DNA from: Planctomycetota bacterium
GTDB taxonomy: Bacteria; Planctomycetota; UBA1135; UBA2386
Direction: 5' to 3'
Length of the DNA stretch: 64,000 nucleotides
NCBI GenBank assembly: GCA_016794425.1
Contig: JAEUHR010000023.1
Location: 267,387-331,386, forward strand
Shown: in pieces, positions 54,642 through 62,947 of the stretch
Layout of the letters: each line of letters begins with the position of its first letter
How positions within the stretch are numbered: the stretch's first letter is position 1
Position numbers and translations under genes: made by a program
The notes under the pieces: generated by a model
What the model saw: the letters and a program-made list of their open reading frames with translations, nothing else
Told to the model about the DNA's origin: nothing
Databases searched by the model: none

Positions 54642-55568
54642 TTAGCCCGTCCGCAGCGCGCGCCACAGCGCGTGGCGCTCGGCCGCCGGCAGTTCGTGGT
54701 CGAGCAAGCCGTGGCGCAGCAGGAAGTCGAGCGCGACCAGCGCACAGTTGGGCTTCCACAGGGCATCGCCGCGCAGCGACGCCGCGACCTCGGCGGCCGG
54801 CCATGGCTCGAAGCACTCGACCTCCCCGTCGACCGGCCGCGGCACGAAGTCGGGCGGCAGTTCGAGGTCGTAGCAGTGCAGCTGATCGACCTTCAGCGCC
54901 AGGCCGTCCTGCTGGCGGTAGGCGAGCACGCCGGTGCGCGTGGCCTGCACCGCGAGCGCCGGCGGGATCGCCGCCTCCTCACCGCACTCCTTGACCAGCG
55001 TCGCCAGCGCGTCGAAGCCGACCCCCTGGCCGCCGGCGACGACGTTGTCGAGGTGCCCGCCGAACGTGCGCTTGCCGGCCGCGCGCCGCGCGATCCACAG
55101 GTGCGTGCCGCCGCGCGTGCGCACGAAACCGTTCAGGTGCACGCCGCGCGCCAGCACGCCGAACCACGGCACCGCGACGCGGTCGATCCGCGCCAGCTCC
55201 GCCTGGGTCGCCAGGTCCAGCACCGGGTAGATCTCGCCGAGCGGTGCGCGCAGTTCGCCGCGTGCACCGAGCGCGGCGACCGCGTGCCCGAGCGCGGCCG
55301 AACGTGTGGCCACGTCGCCCTCGGCGAGGCGCGCGCCGGCCACGGTCTCGGTGAACGGCATGCCCGGCGCCAGCAGCAGCGGCAGCCGCGCGCGGTGCAC
55401 GAAGCCGGCCGCGTGACCGTCGACGGTCCAGGGCACGAATGCCGTCGCGTCGGCGCTGTGGCAGGCGAGGATGCGTTCGCGGTAGCCGATGTGGCCGCTG
55501 TAGCAGAGCCGGCGCCGCCGTGGAAGTGCCGGCCGCGGTTCGAGTATGGTCGCGGCATGCGATTCCAC
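54642..55568 (-). CDS. NUDIX hydrolase with DUF4743-like N-terminus
   Basis: The protein has about 308 residues. The N-terminal ~110 residues (YRERILACHSADATAFVPWT, VDGHAAGFVHR) are of the type found before NUDIX domains in thiamine-diphosphate-linked proteins. The NUDIX box is GGQGVGFDALATLVKECGEE with the REUXEEXGU core as KECGEEAAI, and the C-terminus is normal. No ATG lies near the expected N-terminus; the GTG at 55568 is the only usual start, and its first bases overlap the start of the divergent FIST gene. A non-standard start nearer residue 20 is possible. Substrate unknown (a nucleoside-diphosphate derivative). Confidence 0.75.
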   Translation of the reverse strand: MESHAATILEPRPALPRRRRLCYSGHIGYRERILACHSADATAFVPWTVDGHAAGFVHRARLPLLLAPGMPFTETVAGARLAEGDVATRSAALGHAVAALGARGELRAPLGEIYPVLDLATQAELARIDRVAVPWFGVLARGVHLNGFVRTRGGTHLWIARRAAGKRTFGGHLDNVVAGGQGVGFDALATLVKECGEEAAIPPALAVQATRTGVLAYRQQDGLALKVDQLHCYDLELPPDFVPRPVDGEVECFEPWPAAEVAASLRGDALWKPNCALVALDFLLRHGLLDHELPAAERHALWRALRTG

Positions 55569-56726
55569 GGCGCGCTCACGGTCGACGACGACCTCGAAGC
55601 GTGCTGTCGCGGCGTGGCCGCCGAAGTGCGACAGGGGCTCGGCACGGCACCGATCGATCTCGTGGTGGCGTTCGCGACCGCGGACTTCGGCAGCGAACTC
55701 GACCGCCTGCCGGTACTGCTGCACGAACAGCTCGGCTGCCGCACGCTGATCGGCTGCACCGGCCAGACGCTGATCGGCGGCGGCCGGGTGGTCGGCGAGG
55801 AACCGGCCGTGGCGGTGCTGGCCGCGCACCTGCCCGGCGTGCAGCTCGACGCAGTCGTGCTCGGCAACGCCGACCTGCCGAGCCCCGATGCGCCGCCCGC
55901 CGCGTGGCACGAACGGCTGCCGGCCGCGGTCGCGCCGCGCCGCGGCATGGTCGTGCTGTGCGAGCCGTTCCACAGCGACGTGCGCGCGCTGCTGGCCGGC
56001 CTCGACTACGGCTGGCCCGGCCTGCCGAAGCTCGGCGGCATCGCCAGCGGCAGCCGGCATCCGGAGGGCCACGTGCTGTTCGCCGGCCGCAACGCACACC
56101 GACAGGGTGCCGTCGTGCTGTCGATCGCCGGCAATGCGGTGGTCGACCCGGTCGTGTCGCAGGGTTGCCGGCCGATCGGTCGCCCGGGCCGCGTGACCAA
56201 GGCCGACCGGAACCGGCTGGTCGCCGTCGACGACCAACCGGCACGGCGCTTCGTCGAACAGCAGCTGGCGACGCTCGACCCGGGCGACCTCGAGCTCGCC
56301 CGGCAGGGTCCCCTGTTCCTCGGCATCGCGTCCGATCCGTTCGCCGACCACGACGCCGCCGCCGGCGACTTCCTGGTCCGCAACATCTTCGGCCTCGATG
56401 CCAGTTCGGGCCACCTGCTGGTCGGCGACCACCTGTCGACCGGGCGGCAGGTGCAGCTGCACCTGCGCGACCGGGACAGCAGCGAACGCGACCTGCAGCT
56501 GCGCCTGCACCGCGCGCAGCCCGCCGCCGCGGCCGGTGCGTTGCTGTTCCGCTGCCTCGGCCGCGAGGGCCGCGACCACCGGCGCTTCGCCGCCGCCGCG
56601 CCCGACGTGCCACTGGTCGGGTGCCACTGCAACGGCGAAATCGGCCCGGTCGGCACCACCACGCATCTGCACGGCTACACGGCCTCGTTCGCGCTGTTCC
56701 GGCCGCTCGCGGCGCACGGGCGATGA
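55557..56726 (+). CDS. FIST-domain sensor protein
   Basis: The protein has 389 residues. The N-terminal half (IDLVVAFATADFGSELDRLP, LIGCTGQTLIGGGRVVGEEP, AVAVLAAHLPGVQLDAVVLG) and the C-terminal half (FVEQQLATLDP ... VGCHCNGEIGPVGTTTHLHG, YTASFALFRP) match FIST N and FIST C domains. FIST domains are predicted extracytoplasmic or intracellular small-ligand sensors linked to signal transduction, but this protein carries no fused output domain. Its TGA overlaps the ATG of the following membrane protein (ATGA), so that protein may be the partner that acts on the signal. Confidence 0.85.
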   Translation: MRFHGALTVDDDLEACCRGVAAEVRQGLGTAPIDLVVAFATADFGSELDRLPVLLHEQLGCRTLIGCTGQTLIGGGRVVGEEPAVAVLAAHLPGVQLDAVVLGNADLPSPDAPPAAWHERLPAAVAPRRGMVVLCEPFHSDVRALLAGLDYGWPGLPKLGGIASGSRHPEGHVLFAGRNAHRQGAVVLSIAGNAVVDPVVSQGCRPIGRPGRVTKADRNRLVAVDDQPARRFVEQQLATLDPGDLELARQGPLFLGIASDPFADHDAAAGDFLVRNIFGLDASSGHLLVGDHLSTGRQVQLHLRDRDSSERDLQLRLHRAQPAAAAGALLFRCLGREGRDHRRFAAAAPDVPLVGCHCNGEIGPVGTTTHLHGYTASFALFRPLAAHGR

Positions 56727-58390
56727 TGCGGCGGGCGCTGGCGCTGGTGCACGCCTGGCTCGTGCTCGACTTCTTCGGTGACGCGCGGCGCACCGGCGGT
56801 GGCGGCAGCACGCTGACGACGACGATCTTCACGCAGTCGTTCCTCGGCTTCGTGTTCGCGGCGCTGCTGTATCCCGACACGCCGCCGGTGCCGTTCGCGG
56901 CGGCGAACCTGTGCCTGGCGGCGCTGCTGGTGTCCGTGTCGCAGCTCGACCATCAGGAGAGCACCGCGCGCCGCCGCGCCGACCAGACGCTGCTGGCGGC
57001 GGCGCCGATCGGCGGCGGCACGGTGCTGCTGGCGCGGGCCGGCCATGCTTCGTTCTACGTCTGCCTGGTCACGATCGCGATGGCGCTGCCACCGGCGGTG
57101 CTGCTCGCGTTCCTGCGCGGCGACTGGCGGCTGGCGATCGGCTACGCGGCGCTGGCCTGCCTGACGACGGGCCTCGCCTGCGGCGCGCTGGCGGTGCTGC
57201 TGCGCGCGCTCGCGCGCTGCCTCGGCGCGCCGCGCGCGGCGCTGATCGCGGGTTCGCTGAAGGCGATGCTGCTCGGCGGTGGCATCGTGTTGTTCGCGCT
57301 CGGACTGCGCCGGCTCGACGGCACGGCCGCGGACCTGCCGATCGGCCGCCTCGGCGCCGAGGTGCTGCCGCCGTACCAGGCTGCACGCGTGCTGGCCGAT
57401 CCGGTCGGCGAGAGCTGGCGGCTCGGCCTGCTGCTCGGCGGCGCGCTGCTGCTGGTCGCGCTGGCTCTGGTGCTCGGCGACCGCGAACGGGCGCGCACGC
57501 CGCGACTGGGCCGCAGCGGCCCGCTGCGGTGGCTGCTGCACCGGCTGGCGCCGCGCGGCCCCGGGCTCGGCATCGCCGAGTTCACCGCCGTGTCGATGTG
57601 GCGCAGCGCCGGCTTCCGCGCCCGGGTGCTGCCGCTGATCGGCCTGCCTGCGGGCATGGCGGTGCTGAGCCTGCCGGGCACGGAGCCGCGGCACGGCTTC
57701 GTGTTCGTCTGCCTGTTGCTGCAGCTGCCGGCGATCTACCTGCCGATCCTGATCGCGTTCCTGCCGCGTGCGGATCAGGCCGAGGCAGCGTGGCTGTTCG
57801 ACCAGGCACCGGATCTGACGCTCGAACGCGTGCAGGATGCAACCTGGCGCGCGCTGGTCAGCCACGTGCTGCTGCCGGTGTATGGCATCGCGATGGTGCT
57901 GCTGGCGACCGCGCGGCGCGACCCCGATGTCGTCGCTGCGGCGGTGTTCGCGGCCGCGCTCGCCGTGGTCGCGACCAGGCCGATGGTGCGTTCGCTGCGG
58001 CGGGTGCCGTTCACGCGCGAAGGCGACGCCGACCTCACGATCGACCTCGGCGGCCTGTTCGCCGCCGCGATCGTGCTGGGCGGCATCGGCATGCTGTACG
58101 GGGGGCTGCTGCCGGCGTCACAACGCTGGCCGGCGGCCGCGCTGGCGGTTGCCGCAGCGACCTGGCTGCTGCGCCGGCCGGTGCAGCCGGGCGGCACGCC
58201 GCTGCGGGTGCCGGGCGGCAGCGAGCGAGCTGCGGCGCCGACGACCGAAAGCACTGCCGCGGCGGCGCCTGTGACGCCGGCGGCGCAGCTGGCCGCGAGC
58301 TCGTTGCGCCGCGAACTGCGCGCGATCGCGGTGCTCTACGCGGCGTCCTGCGTGCTGCCGGCGCTTGTCGGCACGATGTTCGCTGTCTGA
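56723..58390 (+). CDS. Large polytopic membrane protein of unknown function (ABC-2 permease-like)
   Basis: This 555-residue protein has about 12 hydrophobic segments, for example FLGFVFAALLYPDTPP, MALPPAVLLAFLRGDWRLAI and LLLGGALLLVALALVLGD. There are two similar halves, and the general look is of ABC-2 type permeases, but no ATPase gene is adjacent. Start: two adjacent ATGs at 56723 and 56726; the first overlaps the FIST gene stop. The C-terminal tail is Pro/Ala-rich. Coupled to the FIST sensor gene by overlap, it could be a signal-responsive transporter or efflux protein. I do not recognise the family. Confidence 0.8.
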   Translation: MMRRALALVHAWLVLDFFGDARRTGGGGSTLTTTIFTQSFLGFVFAALLYPDTPPVPFAAANLCLAALLVSVSQLDHQESTARRRADQTLLAAAPIGGGTVLLARAGHASFYVCLVTIAMALPPAVLLAFLRGDWRLAIGYAALACLTTGLACGALAVLLRALARCLGAPRAALIAGSLKAMLLGGGIVLFALGLRRLDGTAADLPIGRLGAEVLPPYQAARVLADPVGESWRLGLLLGGALLLVALALVLGDRERARTPRLGRSGPLRWLLHRLAPRGPGLGIAEFTAVSMWRSAGFRARVLPLIGLPAGMAVLSLPGTEPRHGFVFVCLLLQLPAIYLPILIAFLPRADQAEAAWLFDQAPDLTLERVQDATWRALVSHVLLPVYGIAMVLLATARRDPDVVAAAVFAAALAVVATRPMVRSLRRVPFTREGDADLTIDLGGLFAAAIVLGGIGMLYGGLLPASQRWPAAALAVAAATWLLRRPVQPGGTPLRVPGGSERAAAPTTESTAAAAPVTPAAQLAASSLRRELRAIAVLYAASCVLPALVGTMFAV

Positions 58391-58454
58391 TCGGCAGAGC
58401 CCCGCGCCTTGCCATGGTCCGCGTGCCTCCCTACCTTCGGGGCTTCCTCGTTGC

Positions 58455-58462
58455 GAGGAGGT
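58455..58462 (+). promoter_or_regulatory. Strong Shine-Dalgarno before the small gene at 58467
   Basis: aggaggtg at 58455-58462 lies four bases before the ATG at 58467. It is the best ribosome site seen in the window and is the main reason for accepting the short gene that follows. Confidence 0.7.
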
Positions 58463-58466
58463 GCCC

Positions 58467-58685
58467 ATGGACGCGAGAACCGGTATGCCCGCGCCGCAGC
58501 CGATGCAGTCCGCGTGGAATCCCCTGCCCGCCGCCGGCCGTCGTGCCGGAGCGAGCGCAGCCGTGGTCGACCCGGTCCCGGCACCGCGGCTGCGGTCCGA
58601 GGACGCGGACGATCGGCTCAGTGTCGACCCGATGCGGGCGACGGATCGCTACCGGCTGGTGATGCCGTACGTCGAAGGCGTCTGA
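58467..58685 (+). CDS. Small protein of unknown function (72 residues)
   Basis: The sequence starts MDARTGMPAPQPMQSAWNPL and ends DRYRLVMPYVEGV. It is Pro/Ala-rich in the middle and lacks any signal peptide or TM segment, so it is cytoplasmic and probably flexible. The excellent ribosome binding site and the conserved-looking last 15 residues suggest a translated gene. It lies 76 bases after the membrane-protein gene and 61 bases before the PilZ gene. No function proposed. Confidence 0.5.
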   Translation: MDARTGMPAPQPMQSAWNPLPAAGRRAGASAAVVDPVPAPRLRSEDADDRLSVDPMRATDRYRLVMPYVEGV

Positions 58686-58746
58686 CCGGCGGCACCCCAC
58701 GGCTTCGGGCTGCCCGTCGATTTCAGGCCGGGTCCGCCGAAAGCCG

Positions 58747-59118
58747 ATGCCCTGCCGCATGAGCCGAGACGACGACCGGCGCCGCAGTCCGCGTGTGCGT
58801 GTGGCTGCCTGCGCCAGCATGGAGACCAAGGGCACGCTGAATCCGAACAACCAGGCGTTCTGCACGGTGCGGGACGTGTCGCGCAGCGGCATCGGCCTCG
58901 AGACCGGTCAGCCGCCGCTGGTCGGCCAGGGCGTCGTGCTGCGCATGGCCATCGACGACACCGTGCACGAGTTGAAGACGTTGGCCACCCGCGTAATGCG
59001 GCGCGGCAACACGAACTTCTACGAAGTCGGCCTCGACTGGAGCAGCTGCACGCCGGAGCAGCTCGAGTTCTTGCGCGAAGTGCTCACGATCCTCGAGCAC
59101 CACGACTCGACGCCGTGA
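58747..59118 (+). CDS. PilZ-domain protein
   Basis: This 123-residue single-domain protein has the c-di-GMP-binding signature: RxxxR in RRRSPR (Arg12, Arg16) near the N-terminus and DVSRSGIGLE (D/N-x-S-x-x-G) ~30 residues later, followed by a beta-barrel and ending helix. Such stand-alone PilZ proteins transmit c-di-GMP signals to motility or polysaccharide systems. An ATG at 58759 is an alternative start. It lies in a run of same-strand small genes; no cyclase or phosphodiesterase is seen nearby. Confidence 0.85.
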   Translation: MPCRMSRDDDRRRSPRVRVAACASMETKGTLNPNNQAFCTVRDVSRSGIGLETGQPPLVGQGVVLRMAIDDTVHELKTLATRVMRRGNTNFYEVGLDWSSCTPEQLEFLREVLTILEHHDSTP

Positions 59119-59142
59119 GACAGTGACCGCAGCGCCCGGCCG

Positions 59143-60150
59143 TCAGGGCACGAGGCGCGCCATGTCCGCCGGCAGCGGCGCGACCAGCAGCAGGTCCTGC
59201 CCGAGCATCGGGTGGTGGAACCGCAGCGAGTGCGCGTGCAGCGCATGGCGATCGAGCACGAGCGCCGCACGGTGCGCGTCGTCGAGCGTGCCGGCCAGCT
59301 GGTGCAGGAACAGGCTCTCGTCGGCGCCGTAGAGTTTGTCGCCGACCAGCGGACAACCCAGCGCCGCCATGTGCACGCGGATCTGGTGCGTGCGACCGGT
59401 GCGCGGCCGCACTTCGACCAGCGAGTAGTCGGCGTTGCGGCGCAGGACCCGGTAGCCCGTGACCGCCGGCAGCCCATCGCCCGGCGCACCGGTGGTCAGC
59501 TTCAGCCGGACCGCGGAGCGCTTGTCCGGCACCAGCGGCAGGTCGACGACTCCCTCGCCGGCGGCAGGCGCACCGTGCACGACCGCCAGGTAGACCTTCT
59601 CGACCTCGCGCTCCTCGAACTGCCGCGACACGAGTGCGTGGAACTGTTCGTCGAGCCCCACGGCGACGACACCCGAAGTCTCGACGTCGATGCGGTGCAG
59701 CAGACGCGGCACGACGTCGTGCTGGGCGTCACCGGGCCGGCGGTAGCGGCGGTGCAGCGCGTGGATCAGCGTGCCGTCGAGGCGGCGGCCCGAAGGGTGC
59801 ACCGCCATGCCGGCGGGCTTGTCGACCACGACGAGCCACTGGTCCTCGTGCAGGATCGGGAACTCGACGCCGGAGCCGGGATCCGGGTTGGCGGTCGGGT
59901 TCGGCGGCACCTCGATCAGCACGGTCTCACCGGCGCGCAGTCGGCGTGATGCCGCGACCAGTCGCCCTTCCACACGCACGAGGCCGGCATCGATCAAGCG
60001 GTGGATGCTGGCGCGGGAACGCCACGTCAGCACGGTCGTCAGCGCCAGATCGACGCGCTGGCCGTCGAGGCGCGCATCGACGAGGACGCGGATCTCCTCG
60101 AGCGGGCGACTGAGGTCGCGTGGTCCTGCGCCGGGGTACTTCGGCAGCAT
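59143..60150 (-). CDS. RluA/RluD-family RNA pseudouridine synthase
   Basis: The protein has 335 residues. Residues ~25-90 are an S4 RNA-binding domain (RVDLALTTVLTWRSRASIHR, LIDAGLVRVEG). The catalytic domain has LVVVDKPAGMAVHPSGRRLD and the motif RLLHRIDVETSGVV, where Asp is the catalytic residue (usually HRLDRxTSG). RTGRTHQIRVHMAALGCPLV and GDKLYG are conserved. It would isomerise uridines in 23S rRNA (RluD-type) or related sites. The Arg after Asp in HRLDR is Val here. It ends convergently with the PilZ gene, 24 bases apart. Confidence 0.92.
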   Translation of the reverse strand: MLPKYPGAGPRDLSRPLEEIRVLVDARLDGQRVDLALTTVLTWRSRASIHRLIDAGLVRVEGRLVAASRRLRAGETVLIEVPPNPTANPDPGSGVEFPILHEDQWLVVVDKPAGMAVHPSGRRLDGTLIHALHRRYRRPGDAQHDVVPRLLHRIDVETSGVVAVGLDEQFHALVSRQFEEREVEKVYLAVVHGAPAAGEGVVDLPLVPDKRSAVRLKLTTGAPGDGLPAVTGYRVLRRNADYSLVEVRPRTGRTHQIRVHMAALGCPLVGDKLYGADESLFLHQLAGTLDDAHRAALVLDRHALHAHSLRFHHPMLGQDLLLVAPLPADMARLVP

Positions 60151-60169
60151 GCCCGGCGGGACCTTCGGA

Positions 60170-60493
60170 CTACGCTTCGGTCTTCTGGACCGTCGTGTCG
60201 GCGGTCAACGGATCGAAGTCCGGACCTTCGTTGTTGCGGCGGTCGTTCGGCTTGCCTGGACGGGCGCGGCGCTTCTTGTTGCTGCGGACCGGCGCACCGC
60301 CACCGCGCTTGCGTTCGGCCATCACGATGTTGCGCAGGCGCTCGCGCTCTTCGCGGCGGCGCTTGTCGCTCGACTTCTCGTGGTAGGCGTGCTTCTTGGC
60401 CAGACGGAAGATGCCGGCGTAGTTGCACTGACGCTTGAAGCGACGCAGAGCCGCTTCGAGCGGCTCGTTCGGGCGGACCTGGACTCGGATCAT
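60170..60493 (-). CDS. rpsU: 30S ribosomal protein S21 with a long basic tail
   Basis: This 107-residue protein has the S21 core in MIRVQVRPNEPLEAALRRFK, RQCNYAGIFRLAKKHAYHEK and SSDKRRREERERL, which is the known S21 start and helical body. S21 is normally 60-75 residues; here ~35 extra residues follow (AERKRGGGAPVRSNKKRRAR, then PGKPNDRRNNEGPDFDP), which are basic and probably disordered. S21 is a small-subunit protein near the anti-Shine-Dalgarno region. It lies 19 bases upstream of the pseudouridine synthase gene on the same strand. Confidence 0.93.
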   Translation of the reverse strand: MIRVQVRPNEPLEAALRRFKRQCNYAGIFRLAKKHAYHEKSSDKRRREERERLRNIVMAERKRGGGAPVRSNKKRRARPGKPNDRRNNEGPDFDPLTADTTVQKTEA

Positions 60494-60649
60494 GGGCTGG
60501 TCGAACCTCCGGACGGCGCGGTTCCGGACCCGCACGTCGATGGCACGTCGCCAGCGCCGCACGTATCGTGGATCCGCCCGATCGGGCGAAGGGGCGAACA
60601 CCATACCGCAAGCCCCGCGACGGACAATGCCGGATCCCCACCATTCCCG

Positions 60650-62917
60650 ATGACCGCCTCGAGCCCCGGACGCCGCATCGAACTGCACGGCGCCATCGAG
60701 CGCTTCACGTTCCGCAACCCCGACACCGGTTGGGCGGTGGTGAAGCTGCGCGACGAGGCCTCGGGACGCAGCGTCGTGGCCGTGGGGCCGATGGCGCAAC
60801 TCAACGAAGGACAGAGACTTAAGCTGAGCGGGATCGAGACGGACCACCCCCGCTTCGGCCGCCAGATCCAGGTCGATGCGTTCGAGGCACTGGCCCCGGC
60901 GACGACCGAGGGCATCGAGGCCTACCTGGCGTCCGGTCTCGTGCGCGGCATCGGCCCGCAGACCGCCAAGAAGATCGTCGCCGTGTTCGGCGCCGACACG
61001 CTGCGCGTAGTCGAGGAAGAGCCGGAGCAACTGCGGCGGATCCGCGGTCTGGGGCCACGCAAGATCCAGGACCTGGCCGACGCCGTTCGCGCCCAGAAGG
61101 ACCTGCAGAACGTGCTCGTGTTCTTGCGCGCGCACGGACTCGGCGCGGCGCTCGCGTCGCGCATCGTGAAGCGCTACGGCGCGCAGGCGTCGGCGCTGGT
61201 CCAGGCCAACCCGTATCGGCTGGCCGACGACGTGCTCGGCATCGGTTTCCGCACCGCGGATCGCCTGGCGGGGCAACTGGGCATCGCGCCGGAGGCACCC
61301 GAGCGGCTCGACGCGGCGCTGGAATTCAGCCTGAGCCAGGCCGCCAAAGAGGGGCACTCGTTCCTGCCCGAAGCGGCGCTGCTGCGTCGCACGGCCGAAC
61401 TGCTGGCATGCGACGAGGCGGCGCTGCAGCCTAGGGTGGCCGAACTCGCCAAGGCGAACCGTGTCGTGCGACAGCTGCCGCCCGGCCCGGTGCTGCTGCA
61501 CGAGCAGCCCGAGCCCATCGTGTATCCGAGCGCGCTGGCGATCGCCGAGGACGGGATCGCACGCGCGCTGCATGCCCTGGCGCGCAGCTCACGCGCACGG
61601 TTGCCGATCCGCGCCGACGCCGCGATCGCATGGTTCGAGCAACACTGCGGCATGGCGCTGCCGAGCGGGCAGAAGACCGCCCTGCACAACGCGCTGACGG
61701 AACCGGTGTCGGTCGTGACCGGTGGTCCGGGCGTCGGCAAGACGACGATCGTGCGCGCGCTGGCGCGGATCCTCGAGCAGAAGCACCTGCGGCTCTTGCT
61801 GGCGGCTCCGACCGGTCGCGCGGCGCGCCGGCTCGAGGAGGCGGCGGGCCACCCGGCCAGCACGTTGCACCGGCTGCTCGAGTTCACGCCTGGCGCGAAT
61901 CGGTTCACGCGCGACGGTCACGCCCCGCTCGAAGGCGAAATGCTGGTCGTCGACGAGGCATCGATGCTGGATCTGCCGCTCGCCCACGCCCTGTTGCGTG
62001 CCGTGCCGAAGACGATGGCAGTGGTGTTGGTCGGCGATCGCAACCAGTTGCCATCGGTGGGACCGGGCAACGTGCTGGCAGACATCCTGGCGAGCGGTTG
62101 TGTGCCGAGCACGGCACTGACCGAGGTGTTCCGCCAGCAGCGCGGCTCCGAGATCGTCGAGGTGGCGCACGGCATTCTGCAGGGACGCGTGCCGACTTCG
62201 AGCCGCGACGGCGGCGACTTCTTCTTCATCGAGGCCACCAGCGCCCACCACGCGCGCACCCTGATCCTGGAACTGGTGTCGCAACGCATCCCGAAGCGAT
62301 TCGGGCTCGACCCGCTGCAAGACGTGCAGGTGTTGTGCCCGATGTACCGCGGCGAAGCGGGGGCCGATGCGCTGAACAACAGCCTGCAGGACCTGTTGAA
62401 CCCGGGACAGATCGAGGTCGAGCGCGGTGGCCGGCGCTATCGCGTCGGCGACAAGGTGATGCAATCCCGCAACGACTACGACCGCGAGGTCTGGAACGGC
62501 GACGTCGGCCGGATCACGTTCCTCGACAAGGGAGCCGCGGTCGCACACGTGGCCTTTCCCGAACGGGAGCATCGGTATCGCTTCGAGGATCTCGGCGACC
62601 TGCTGCCGGCCTACGCGATCTCCGTGCACCGCTCGCAGGGCAGCGAGTATCCCGCGGTCGTGGTGCCGATCCTGACCGACCACTTCCTGATGCTGCGCCG
62701 ATCGGTGCTCTACACGGCGATCACACGTGGGCGACGGCTCGTGGTCGTGGTCGGGTCGCAGCGCGCGCTCGAGATGGCGGTGCAGAACGCCGAGGACGGA
62801 CTACGACACTCGGCACTGAAGGCGCGGCTGCAGGACCTGGTCCGCGGCGCCGGCCTGACGATCGGCGCCGAAGGCGCGCGACACATCGAGCAGAACGGCG
62901 ATGAAACCGGTCCCTGA
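60650..62917 (+). CDS. recD2: RecD2-type DNA helicase (ATP-dependent, superfamily 1B)
   Basis: This 755-residue protein lacks the RecBC-binding parts, as in RecD2. The N-terminal domain has RFTFRNPDTGWAVVKLRDEA. A helix-hairpin-helix-type region follows (GIGPQTAKKIVAVFGADTLR, RIRGLGPRKIQDLADAV). Motif I is TGGPGVGKTT (Lys364), motif II MLVVDEASMLDLPLA, motif III VLVGDRNQLPSVGPGN, motif IV-V CPMYRGEAGADALN and YAISVHRSQGSEYPAVVVPI, and motif VI YTAITRGRRLVVVV. It unwinds DNA 5' to 3' in repair. It is divergent from rpsU, with 156 bases between starts. Confidence 0.95.
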   Translation: MTASSPGRRIELHGAIERFTFRNPDTGWAVVKLRDEASGRSVVAVGPMAQLNEGQRLKLSGIETDHPRFGRQIQVDAFEALAPATTEGIEAYLASGLVRGIGPQTAKKIVAVFGADTLRVVEEEPEQLRRIRGLGPRKIQDLADAVRAQKDLQNVLVFLRAHGLGAALASRIVKRYGAQASALVQANPYRLADDVLGIGFRTADRLAGQLGIAPEAPERLDAALEFSLSQAAKEGHSFLPEAALLRRTAELLACDEAALQPRVAELAKANRVVRQLPPGPVLLHEQPEPIVYPSALAIAEDGIARALHALARSSRARLPIRADAAIAWFEQHCGMALPSGQKTALHNALTEPVSVVTGGPGVGKTTIVRALARILEQKHLRLLLAAPTGRAARRLEEAAGHPASTLHRLLEFTPGANRFTRDGHAPLEGEMLVVDEASMLDLPLAHALLRAVPKTMAVVLVGDRNQLPSVGPGNVLADILASGCVPSTALTEVFRQQRGSEIVEVAHGILQGRVPTSSRDGGDFFFIEATSAHHARTLILELVSQRIPKRFGLDPLQDVQVLCPMYRGEAGADALNNSLQDLLNPGQIEVERGGRRYRVGDKVMQSRNDYDREVWNGDVGRITFLDKGAAVAHVAFPEREHRYRFEDLGDLLPAYAISVHRSQGSEYPAVVVPILTDHFLMLRRSVLYTAITRGRRLVVVVGSQRALEMAVQNAEDGLRHSALKARLQDLVRGAGLTIGAEGARHIEQNGDETGP

Positions 62918-62918
62918 G

Positions 62919-62941
62919 AGCCGCGCCGCGGCGCCGCGGCT
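62919..62941. terminator. Candidate hairpin between convergent recD2 and metF
   Basis: AGCCGCG (62919-62925) pairs with CGCGGCT (62935-62941) around a nine-base loop, just after the recD2 stop and six bases before the metF stop. It is compact and GC-rich but has no T tract, so it is only a candidate. Confidence 0.4.
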
Positions 62942-62947
62942 TCCGCC

